Shown: one piece after another, positions 57,442 to 64,000 of the stretch
How the letters are laid out: each line of letters opens with the position of its first letter
Position numbering within the stretch: position 1 is the first letter of the stretch
NCBI RefSeq assembly: GCF_016125515.1
Contig: NZ_WGLO01000010.1
Span: 1-64,000, forward strand
DNA length: 64,000 nt
Origin: Hyphomonas sp.
GTDB lineage: Bacteria > Pseudomonadota > Alphaproteobacteria > Caulobacterales > Hyphomonadaceae
Direction: 5' to 3'
The notes under the pieces: generated by a model
Seen by the model: the letters and a program-made list of their open reading frames with translations, nothing else
What the model was told of the DNA's origin: nothing
Database searches by the model: none
Position numbers and translations under genes: made by a program

Positions 57442-58635
57442 ATGAAACTCGACCTCGATCCCGAATACGAAGCCTTCCGCGCCGATGTCGTGGAAATCCT
57501 GTCCACGAATGCCCATCTGGCCCCCGGTCCGGAGGACAAGGGCTACAAGAATCCGAAACGGATCGCCTGGCAGAAACTGCTGATCCGGAACGGTCTCGCG
57601 GCGCGGACCATCCCGAAGGAATATGGCGGTTACGGCGCCGAGCCAGACATCCTGAAAGCGCGGATCATCGCGGCGGAGTTCGCCCGCACGCGCATCCAGG
57701 GGCCGATGTCCGGGCAGGGCATCGCGATGCTGGTGCCGACGCTTCTGGAACTCGGCACCGAGGAACAGAAGCAGGCCTATATCCGCCCGACCATCGAGGG
57801 CGAGATGATCTGGTGCCAGGGTTATTCCGAGCCCGGCGCAGGATCTGACCTTGCGGCTTTGCGGACGGCGGCAGTGGAAGACGGCGATCACTATGTGATC
57901 AACGGCTCCAAGATCTGGACCTCAACGGCCAAGCAGGCCGACATGATATTTTGCCTCGTGCGAACGGACCCCACGGCCAAAAAGCATGAGGGCATCACCT
58001 ACATCACCTTCCCGATGACGACGCCCGGCATCGAGATCCGCCCGCTGGTCGACATGACCGGCACGGCGAACTTCAATGAAGTGTTCTTCACGGATGTCCG
58101 TGTGCCGAAGAGCGGTGTCATCTATGCGCCGAACAAAGGCTGGCAGGTGGCCAACGCCACACTCACCCATGAGCGCGGCATGCTGGGCGACCCGAACGCG
58201 ACCAAAGCCCGCTTCCTTGAACTCGTGACGCTGATGAAGAGCGAGAGTGTCAACGGCCAGCGCCTGATCGACAATCCGATGCTGCGCGACCGGCTGATCA
58301 AGCTGCAGTCGGAAGTCTATGCGATGCAGGCCAATGGCCTGCGTATCATGACCAGCCGGCTGAAAAGCGAGAGCCCGGGGCTGGCTGGGCTGATCGTGAA
58401 GCTGAACGGGTGTGACCTCAACCATGAGATCGCGCGCCTGGCGATCGATGCGCTCGGTGAACTCGGCATTCTCTATGAGGAGGGCGAGCACCTGCGCAGC
58501 GAAGGCAGCTGGCAATGGCGCTACATGTACGATCTCGGCCTGATCATTGGCGGCGGCACCGCCCAGATCCAGAAAAACATCATCGCGGAACGCGGCCTCG
58601 GCATGCCGCGCGAGCCCAAGCTGGCAAAGGCGTAA
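57442..58635 (+). CDS. Acyl-CoA dehydrogenase, large-type subunit of a second pair
   Basis: 397 residues from the ATG at 57442; earlier in-frame starts run into the opposite promoter. CQGYSEPGAGSDLAAL, KIWTSTAKQADMIFCLVRT and the C-terminal GGGTAQIQKNIIAERGLG mark it as a full dehydrogenase. It pairs with the short dehydrogenase at 58641 (5 bp gap) as in the pair at 26567-28941, and has an enoyl-CoA hydratase divergent from it. A heteromeric FadE with a bulky acyl-CoA substrate is the likely product. Confidence 0.92.
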   Translation: MKLDLDPEYEAFRADVVEILSTNAHLAPGPEDKGYKNPKRIAWQKLLIRNGLAARTIPKEYGGYGAEPDILKARIIAAEFARTRIQGPMSGQGIAMLVPTLLELGTEEQKQAYIRPTIEGEMIWCQGYSEPGAGSDLAALRTAAVEDGDHYVINGSKIWTSTAKQADMIFCLVRTDPTAKKHEGITYITFPMTTPGIEIRPLVDMTGTANFNEVFFTDVRVPKSGVIYAPNKGWQVANATLTHERGMLGDPNATKARFLELVTLMKSESVNGQRLIDNPMLRDRLIKLQSEVYAMQANGLRIMTSRLKSESPGLAGLIVKLNGCDLNHEIARLAIDALGELGILYEEGEHLRSEGSWQWRYMYDLGLIIGGGTAQIQKNIIAERGLGMPREPKLAKA

Positions 58636-58640
58636 GACCG

Positions 58641-59687
58641 ATGGAATTTGCACTCTCCGAAGACCAGCGCATGTTGCAGGACAGCCTCAAGGGCGTCCTG
58701 TCCGAAGCCGCGTCGCTGGATAAGGTCCGCAAGATTGCTGCGGGCGATGCCGCCGCCCTTGCTGCGCTCGACACGGCGCTCGAAGAGTTCGGTCTCGCCG
58801 CCCTGATGGTGCCGGAAACTTTTGGTGGCCTTGGCCTGGGCGCGCTCGATGCGTGCCTCGTACAAGAACAGCTCGGCTATTTCATCGCGCCCTCGCGCTT
58901 CCTGGCGACGGCGGTGTCTGCTGACCTGTTGGGGCGGCACGGCAACGCGCACCTGCCAGGGCTTGCGAGCAGCGAGGTGAAGGTGGGGCTTGCCCTGACC
59001 GAACTCTTTTCGCGGCGGGACGGGGCGGGGCTCAAGGTCTCCGGCGGCAAGCTCACCGGCAAGTCATTGTTGGCGCTGTCTGCCGAAGGCGCGACGCACC
59101 TACTCACGTCTGATGAGGCGGGCGGGCTGCATCTCGTCGAAGCGCTGGGCGCGCTCGCCGTGATGAAGACAATCGACCGGACACGGACGTTCCATGAGGT
59201 GACGTTCAAGGACGCGCCGAGCGCGCTCAAGGCGCCGGCCGAGGACCGGTTGATCGCGCTCGCGCGCCTGCTCGTTGCCGCCGACACGCTCGGCGCTGCG
59301 CAGGCGATGATCGACAAAGCCGTGGCCTATGCTGCCGAGCGCCAGCAGTTCGGCCGGGTGATCGGCTCGTTTCAGGCGGTCAAGCACATGTGCGCCGAAA
59401 TGGCTGCGAAGCTGGAGCCCGGCCGCGCATTGATCTGGCATGCCGCCCACGCGCTCGATACCAGCGACGCGGAAGGACCTGTCATGGCCAATCTTGCGAA
59501 GTCCTACCTGGCAGAGGCGGGCACCTTCATTGCCCGCACGGCGACAGAAGTGCACGGGGGCATGGGCTTCACCGATCTCGTCGGGCTGCACTACTGGTAC
59601 AAGCGGATCGGCGTGAACCGCCAGCTGTTCGGCTCGCCCGAACAGGCCCGCGAATCGGCGGCGCAGTTGCAGGGTTTTGCAGCCTGA
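58641..59687 (+). CDS. Acyl-CoA dehydrogenase, partner subunit of a second pair
   Basis: 348 residues from the ATG at 58641. It begins MEFALSEDQRMLQDSLKG and ends with the dehydrogenase C-terminal motifs AAERQQFGRVIGSFQAVKH and EVHGGMGFTDLVGLHYWYKR. The QGYSEPGSGSDL loop is absent, replaced by ALTELFSRRDGAGLKV, as expected for the second chain of heteromeric FadEs. Confidence 0.92.
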   Translation: MEFALSEDQRMLQDSLKGVLSEAASLDKVRKIAAGDAAALAALDTALEEFGLAALMVPETFGGLGLGALDACLVQEQLGYFIAPSRFLATAVSADLLGRHGNAHLPGLASSEVKVGLALTELFSRRDGAGLKVSGGKLTGKSLLALSAEGATHLLTSDEAGGLHLVEALGALAVMKTIDRTRTFHEVTFKDAPSALKAPAEDRLIALARLLVAADTLGAAQAMIDKAVAYAAERQQFGRVIGSFQAVKHMCAEMAAKLEPGRALIWHAAHALDTSDAEGPVMANLAKSYLAEAGTFIARTATEVHGGMGFTDLVGLHYWYKRIGVNRQLFGSPEQARESAAQLQGFAA

Positions 59688-59788
59688 GAAAATACAACCA
59701 GTCCGCGAGTTTGGTCTTGAGGTGTCTCTAAACGTGTGAGAGAGTTTTCGTGAAATGCACGCCAGAGGTGTGCGCACGGAGGCCTGCC

Positions 59789-60343
59789 ATGACCGAGATC
59801 CTGATCGACTATGACGCCCTTAAACGCCGCGCGGCGGAGTTCGGATTCCGCCGGGCAGACTTTGATGAGTTGCAGTCCGGCCTGGCGCTGGCCGAGCACC
59901 TGACCGAGCAGACCATGGCGTCAGCGGAATCGATCCGCTGGATCGACGGGATGACCGGCATGGCGGGTTGGGTCACCGGCGATCCGGTGGGGGGCGTGTT
60001 CATCACCGTTCCGCTCAGCCGCGACGGTGTGGCGGCGGTGCGTGACGGCAGTTTCGTCCCCGCCTGGCCGGCGCTGTCGCATCTGGCCTGTCAGGGCGAA
60101 CCCTGCGGCGGCGTCTATATCGGCGTCTATGCCGGCGTCACCAAGGAGGCGCGGCGCGCCGTGATGATGGCGGCGGGCGTCACGCGGGTGGAGTTCTTTG
60201 CGCCGGTGCCCTGCTTCGCACGTGGGGCGACCGAGGCGGGCAAACGGTCGATGGCCTCGCTCGGCTTCCAGCCCATCGAAGGCGGCCTGCCGGATCTCTG
60301 GGGGCAGGAGCCACTGCCCTCCGCACAGGAGAAAGCGGCATGA
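59789..60343 (+). CDS. Divergent GNAT-like protein of unknown function
   Basis: 184 residues from the ATG at 59789, which has GGAGG six bases upstream (better than the ATG at 59750). No family is firmly recognised. The C-terminal half looks like a GNAT acetyltransferase (GVTKEARRAVMMAAG, then EAGKRSMASLGFQPI). It overlaps the next gene by 4 bp, a second GNAT-like protein, so the two probably work together or form a heteromer. Confidence 0.6.
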   Translation: MTEILIDYDALKRRAAEFGFRRADFDELQSGLALAEHLTEQTMASAESIRWIDGMTGMAGWVTGDPVGGVFITVPLSRDGVAAVRDGSFVPAWPALSHLACQGEPCGGVYIGVYAGVTKEARRAVMMAAGVTRVEFFAPVPCFARGATEAGKRSMASLGFQPIEGGLPDLWGQEPLPSAQEKAA

Positions 60344-60969
60344 GCCAGCGGCCGGACTTTGGCGAACTGTCGCTGACCCGGCCGCTTACGCCGGAGATGC
60401 TGGAGGCCTATTCGGCCGGGCCGGTGCGCACGCTGGAGGAATACCAGCAGGCGATGGCGCTGCGCGCGGCCGTGTACCTGGCCGAGCAGGATTGTCCCTA
60501 TGATGAAGAATATGATGGCAACGATTTCTCGTGCACGCATTTTCTGGTGAAGGCAGGCGGACGTCCGGCGGGCACGTGCCGGGTGCGCTGGTTTGCCGGG
60601 TTCGCGAAGATCGAACGCTCGACCATCCTGCCGGCTTTCCGGGGCACGCCGGCGCTCCGCGTGCTGATGGCGGAGACGTGCGAGGTGATCTCGCGCAAGG
60701 GCTACCGTGTGGCTCTGGCGCAGATCCAGTCGCGGCTGTGGCCGGTGTGGAGCCGGGTGTTCCGCTGCCGGCTGGTTCACGGGCGCGAGAACTTTGCCTT
60801 CTCGGGCTTCGACTATTGCGAGATGGAAATCCCTATCGCGCCGCATCCGCAGGCGTTGACCATCAGGGCGGACCCGCTGCAGATCATCCGGCCAGAGGGA
60901 CGCTGGGACGAGCCCGGCGTGCTGGACCGCTCTGCTTCGCGCCCGACCGGCGAGGTGCAGGCGGCCTGA
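60340..60969 (+). CDS. GNAT-family N-acetyltransferase (N-acyl-transferase-like)
   Basis: 209 residues. The GNAT/autoinducer-synthase pattern is visible: ALRAAVYLAEQDCPYDEEYDGND followed by HFLVKAGGRPAGTCRVRWF and IERSTILPAFRGTPALRVLM. This arrangement is shared by LuxI-like and FeeM-like acyltransferases and ordinary GNATs. No LuxR gene is nearby, so quorum-sensing use is unlikely. The acceptor is unknown. It overlaps the preceding gene. Confidence 0.72.
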   Translation: MSQRPDFGELSLTRPLTPEMLEAYSAGPVRTLEEYQQAMALRAAVYLAEQDCPYDEEYDGNDFSCTHFLVKAGGRPAGTCRVRWFAGFAKIERSTILPAFRGTPALRVLMAETCEVISRKGYRVALAQIQSRLWPVWSRVFRCRLVHGRENFAFSGFDYCEMEIPIAPHPQALTIRADPLQIIRPEGRWDEPGVLDRSASRPTGEVQAA

Positions 60970-61083
60970 GTTTTCGCATGGCAGGGCCGCCCGGACGCTG
61001 GCTTGTTTTTCGCGGCGATACGGGCCAACACAGGCGAGTGTGCCTCACCCCGAGTGCGCGCCCGGACTGCGCAGGACCCGCCG

Positions 61084-61719
61084 ATGCCCGACACGATCCA
61101 GAAACTCGATGCTGCCGCCCGCAAGGCGCCTGTTGTCCCCGTGATCGTGGTCGACTCGGTCAGCGCGGCGGGACCGCTGGCACGTACCCTGGTAAAGGCC
61201 GGAATCACCATTGCTGAAGTCACGCTGCGCACGCCCGCAGGGTTGGACGCGATCACCGCGATGAAGGCGGAAGCGCCGGAGCTGCTGGTTGGGGCCGGCA
61301 CAGTGTTGACCGGGCGCGACGCGGATGCGGCGCTGAAGGCGGGCGCAGAATTCCTGGTCTCGCCCGGCATGTCGCCTGGACTGCGTGATGCCCTGAAGGG
61401 CCGCGAAAGCGTGATGATCTCGGGTATCGCCTCGGCCAGCGAAGCGATGACGCGCCATGAGGAAGGATTCGAGCGGCTGAAACTGTTCCCGGCCTCGATT
61501 GCAGGCGGTGTACCGGCGCTGAAGGCGCTGGCCGGGCCCCTGCCGCACCTCAGGTTCATGCCCACCGGCGGCATCAACGAGGATGAGGTGAAGACCTATC
61601 TTAACCTTCCGAACGTCTTTGCGCTGGGCGGCTCGTGGATTGCCAGCCAGGCGGATATTGCCGCCGGCAACTGGGCGCGTATCGAAGACATAGCCAAGCG
61701 GCTGCTGGCACTGGCATAG
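61084..61719 (+). CDS. eda: 2-dehydro-3-deoxy-phosphogluconate (KDPG/KHG) aldolase
   Basis: 211 residues from the ATG at 61084. KDPG aldolase motifs: the general-acid Glu in IAEVTLRTPAGL, LLVGAGTVLTG, the Schiff-base lysine in RLKLFPAS and FMPTGGINEDEV. It cleaves KDPG to pyruvate and glyceraldehyde-3-phosphate in the Entner-Doudoroff pathway. No other pathway gene is adjacent. Confidence 0.93.
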   Translation: MPDTIQKLDAAARKAPVVPVIVVDSVSAAGPLARTLVKAGITIAEVTLRTPAGLDAITAMKAEAPELLVGAGTVLTGRDADAALKAGAEFLVSPGMSPGLRDALKGRESVMISGIASASEAMTRHEEGFERLKLFPASIAGGVPALKALAGPLPHLRFMPTGGINEDEVKTYLNLPNVFALGGSWIASQADIAAGNWARIEDIAKRLLALA

Positions 61720-61795
61720 CCGATGCACCGGCCGGGTTGAGGTGTGGCGGATTTCCCGATCCGGCACGGCGCATGCGCATGGGATGGAGACAAGT

Positions 61796-62572
61796 GTGAA
61801 GGCAGTGATTTTTGCAGGCGGTTTTGGGACGCGCCTGAGCGAAGAGACGACCCTCCGGCCGAAGCCGATGGTGGAAGTGGGCGGCCGTCCGATCCTGCAC
61901 CACATCATGGAAATGTACGCCGCACATGGCATCACCGATTTCGTGGTGCTGGGCGGTTACAAGGTCGAGTTCATCAAGGACTATTTCCTTAACTATACCC
62001 GCCGCACCGGCGACTTCACGGTCGACCTGAGCAATGGCGAACTGACCTGGACGCAGAACAAGCCGCTGCCGTGGAAAGTGACCGTGCTGGACACCGGCAT
62101 CGACACGATGACCGGCGGCCGCCTGAAGCGCGCCAAGGAGATCATCGGCAATGAGACTTTCTGCCTGACCTATGGCGACGGCGTGTCCGATGTAGACCTG
62201 ACGGCGCTGGTGGCGTTCCACAAGAAGACGGGCGTCCAGGCAACCGTCACGGCGGTGACGCCGCCGGGCCGTTTCGGAGTCATGGGCCTCGCCCCGGACG
62301 AGCCGATCGTGCAGTCCTTCCGCGAGAAGGACTCGGTGGACGTGGGCCTGATCAATGGCGGCTTCTTCGTGTGCGAACCCGATGTGATCGACCTGGTCGA
62401 TGGCGATGCCACGGTCTGGGAACAGGAGCCGATGAACCGGCTCGTCGAGGCCGGCCAGCTGGCCGCCTACCGTCACCACGGGTTCTGGCAGGCGATGGAT
62501 ACCGTCCGCGACCGGCAGGTGCTCGAAGCGATCTACGCCAAGGGTGCCCCCTGGCTGAAACAAGGGAAGTGA
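61796..62572 (+). CDS. rfbF: Glucose-1-phosphate cytidylyltransferase
   Basis: 258 residues from a GTG at 61796 with TGGAGA six bases upstream; it gives the canonical (M)KAVIFAGGFGTRL start. An ATG at 61784 has no such site. Nucleotidyltransferase motifs: the GGFGTRL activation loop, RPKPMVEVGGRP, TYGDGVSDVDL and the C-terminal FWQAMDTVRD. It makes CDP-glucose, the precursor of CDP-3,6-dideoxyhexoses. The typical partner CDP-glucose dehydratase (rfbG) is not here; the next gene is an RmlC-type epimerase. Confidence 0.9.
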   Translation: MKAVIFAGGFGTRLSEETTLRPKPMVEVGGRPILHHIMEMYAAHGITDFVVLGGYKVEFIKDYFLNYTRRTGDFTVDLSNGELTWTQNKPLPWKVTVLDTGIDTMTGGRLKRAKEIIGNETFCLTYGDGVSDVDLTALVAFHKKTGVQATVTAVTPPGRFGVMGLAPDEPIVQSFREKDSVDVGLINGGFFVCEPDVIDLVDGDATVWEQEPMNRLVEAGQLAAYRHHGFWQAMDTVRDRQVLEAIYAKGAPWLKQGK

Positions 62573-62576
62573 TCCG

Positions 62577-63107
62577 ATGAAATTCCATCAAACCACCCTC
62601 AAGGATGCGATGCTGATCGACCTTGAACGCCGGGGCGATGACCGTGGCTTCTTTGCGCGCACGTTCTGCGTCGACGAGTTTGCCGCCAATGGCCTGCCGA
62701 CCGAGTTCGTGCAGCAGAACACATCCTACTCCGCCAACAAGGGCACGTTGCGCGGCATGCATTTCCAGCGTGCGCCGCATGGCGAGGACAAGCTGATCCG
62801 CTGCCTGCGCGGCGCCATCGTTGACATCATCATCGACCTGCGTCCGGACTCGCCGACCTTCAAGAAATGGGAAGCGTTCGAACTGAACGACGAGAACAAG
62901 CGCCAGCTGCTGGTGCCGAAGGGCTTCGCCCATGGCTTCCAGACGGTCAGCGACCATGTGGAAGTGACCTACCTGGTCTCGGCGAAGTACACGCCATCGG
63001 CCGAAGGCGGTGTGCGCTGGAACGATCCGGCGTTCGGCATCACCTGGCCGCTGGAGCCAACCGAGATGTCGGACAAAGACAAGACCTGGCCGGATTTTGC
63101 CGGCTAA
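62577..63107 (+). CDS. rfbC: dTDP-4-dehydrorhamnose 3,5-epimerase (RmlC/RfbC family)
   Basis: 176 residues. RmlC cupin motifs: the catalytic-site RGMHFQRAPHGEDKLIRC, SPTFKKWEAFEL, VPKGFAHGFQTVS and GVRWNDPAFGI. It epimerises 4-keto-6-deoxy nucleotide sugars. Next to a cytidylyltransferase, the actual substrate may be a CDP-linked sugar. It starts 4 bp after rfbF and ends at a terminator. Confidence 0.92.
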   Translation: MKFHQTTLKDAMLIDLERRGDDRGFFARTFCVDEFAANGLPTEFVQQNTSYSANKGTLRGMHFQRAPHGEDKLIRCLRGAIVDIIIDLRPDSPTFKKWEAFELNDENKRQLLVPKGFAHGFQTVSDHVEVTYLVSAKYTPSAEGGVRWNDPAFGITWPLEPTEMSDKDKTWPDFAG

Positions 63108-63130
63108 GCGTGTCGGGGACGACGACGGGA

Positions 63131-63158
63131 AAGCCCGCCTTTCGAGGCGGGCTTTTTC
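63131..63158 (+). terminator. Rho-independent terminator after rfbC
   Basis: A perfect 10-bp stem AAGCCCGCCT / AGGCGGGCTT with a TTCG loop and a T-rich tail, 24 bp past the rfbC stop. Confidence 0.92.
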
Positions 63159-63189
63159 TTTGGGCGGCGCAGGACAGGAGAGGCGCGGC

Positions 63190-64000
63190 TCAGCCCTTGA
63201 GCACGTCCACAACCGCTTCGGCAATCGCGAGCGAACTCGTGAGGCCCGGGGATTCGATGCCGAAGAGGTGGACGAGGCCGGCATGGCCGTGGCGGGCAGG
63301 GCCGTCGAGCTGGAAGTCGGCGGCGGGCTGGCCCTGCAGCGAGATTTTCGGGCGCACGCCGGAATAGGCCGTGGTGATCGAGCCATCCGGCAGGTCGGGC
63401 CAGTATTCGCGGATGGCGGCGTAGAAACTGTCGGCGCGGCGCAGGTCCACCCGGTAATCGATCGTGTCCGGATCGTCCGTGTTCAACCATTCGACATCCG
63501 GGCCAAAGCGCATCTGGCCACCCAGGTCGAGCGTGACGTGTACGCCGAGGCCGCCATCGACGGGCGCGGGATAGATCAGGCGCTGGAAGGGCGAGCGGAC
63601 GGTGCAGCTGAAATAGTTGCCCTTGGCGAGGGTGAAGGGCGGCAGGAGAGCGGGGTCGTAGCCGTCCATGGCGCGCGCGGTGCGCACAGCGTAGAGGCCG
63701 GCGCTGTTGACGACTTGGCGGGCGACAAGGGTCATCGGTTCGGCGCCGCCCGCTTCGACGCGGAAGCGGCCGTCGGGCAGGATCCCGGAGGCGGTGACCG
63801 GCGTGTTGAACGCGATGGCGCCGCCATGGTCTTCGAGCTCGCCCTGCAGCGAGAGCATGTAGCCGTGGCTGTCGAGAATGCCGGTTTCGGCGGAGAGGAC
63901 CGCGGCCTTGCAGGACAGGGCCGGCTCCATTTCCATGGCTTCGGCGCCGGAGAGGAAAGAGAGGCCTTCGACGCCGTTGCGCTCGCCTTGCGCGTGAAGG
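63190..64000 (-). CDS. FAD-dependent oxidoreductase (DAO family; L-2-hydroxyglutarate oxidase-like), N-terminus outside window
   Basis: The C-terminal ~270 residues are visible and the frame is open through base 64000, so the start and FAD-binding Rossmann motif lie outside. DAO-fold features seen include LSFLSGAEA...MEPALSC, QVVNSAGLYAV and TAYSGVRPKISLQG, with a C-terminal GIESPGLTSSLAIAEAV. This matches LhgO-type L-2-hydroxyglutarate dehydrogenases, but other DAO oxidases cannot be excluded. It converges on rfbC. Confidence 0.85.
   Translation of the reverse strand, partial: LHAQGERNGVEGLSFLSGAEAMEMEPALSCKAAVLSAETGILDSHGYMLSLQGELEDHGGAIAFNTPVTASGILPDGRFRVEAGGAEPMTLVARQVVNSAGLYAVRTARAMDGYDPALLPPFTLAKGNYFSCTVRSPFQRLIYPAPVDGGLGVHVTLDLGGQMRFGPDVEWLNTDDPDTIDYRVDLRRADSFYAAIREYWPDLPDGSITTAYSGVRPKISLQGQPAADFQLDGPARHGHAGLVHLFGIESPGLTSSLAIAEAVVDVLKG

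Overview
The window reads as a stretch of chromosome from a high-GC alphaproteobacterium. A member of the Hyphomonadaceae (Hyphomonas-like) or a close relative is my best inference. Supporting traits are 5-aminolevulinate synthase (C4 haem route), a MucR regulator, a DUF2336 protein, a methionine synthase split into two genes, the glyA-nrdR-rib-nusB order, a glnB-glnA pair, clpP-clpX followed by housekeeping genes, and several acyl-CoA dehydrogenase gene pairs. I see no phage, transposase, CRISPR array or rRNA. One tRNA (Leu, anticodon UAG) is present.

Layout. 1-1635: 3' part of tex. 1642-6345 (minus strand): a small exopolysaccharide locus with a GH16 glycanase, an ExoY-like sugar transferase, a Wza/ExoF-type export lipoprotein, a PPP-type phosphatase and an ExoA-like glycosyltransferase. 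6541-14200: a quinol-monooxygenase-like protein, an acyl-CoA dehydrogenase, a GPH-type symporter, a DegP protease, AbgT and an NhaD-like antiporter. 14273-15686: mlaC and mlaA. 15867-22253: a methionine/SAM-cycle operon headed by an ArsR-methyltransferase fusion regulator and a near-ideal operator, then metF, metH (part 1), a gamma-glutamylcyclotransferase-like gene, metH (part 2) and a VOC protein. 22130-23008: a broken DUF5694 gene. 23162-26450: pyruvate kinase, a retropepsin-like protease, a DUF1289 protein and a divergent CobT-like protein. 26567-28941: an acyl-CoA dehydrogenase pair. 28997-35369: a glycosyltransferase, rlmJ, an M28 peptidase and two tandem alpha/beta hydrolases.

35481-37495: clpP and clpX. 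37653-39463: glnA and glnB on the minus strand. 39706-42488: a Coq4-like gene, a histidine phosphatase and NAD(P)HX repair. Then come tRNA-Leu, tig, a DUF2336 gene, a degenerate EAL protein, a NUDIX hydrolase, an HPt protein, nadK, a class II aldolase, hemA and mucR. 51343-56446: glyA-nrdR-ribD(reductase only)-ribE-ribBA-ribH-nusB, tightly overlapping. 56572-59687: an enoyl-CoA hydratase divergent from a second acyl-CoA dehydrogenase pair. 59789-60969: two GNAT-like proteins. 61084-63107: KDPG aldolase, RfbF and RfbC. 63190-64000: an FAD oxidoreductase cut by the window edge.

How the genes connect. One-carbon and sulfur metabolism is dense: glyA, metF, split B12-dependent metH, AbgT and a CobT-like protein. 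The most interesting points are the putative auto-regulated, possibly leaderless SAM-cycle operon with a gamma-glutamylcyclotransferase-like gene wedged between the metH halves, a CobT homologue that lacks both conserved glutamates, and a riboflavin operon in which the RibD deaminase and the RibA zinc site are both missing. These are mostly small departures from known systems. I did not find an unmistakable new multi-gene defence or mobile system.
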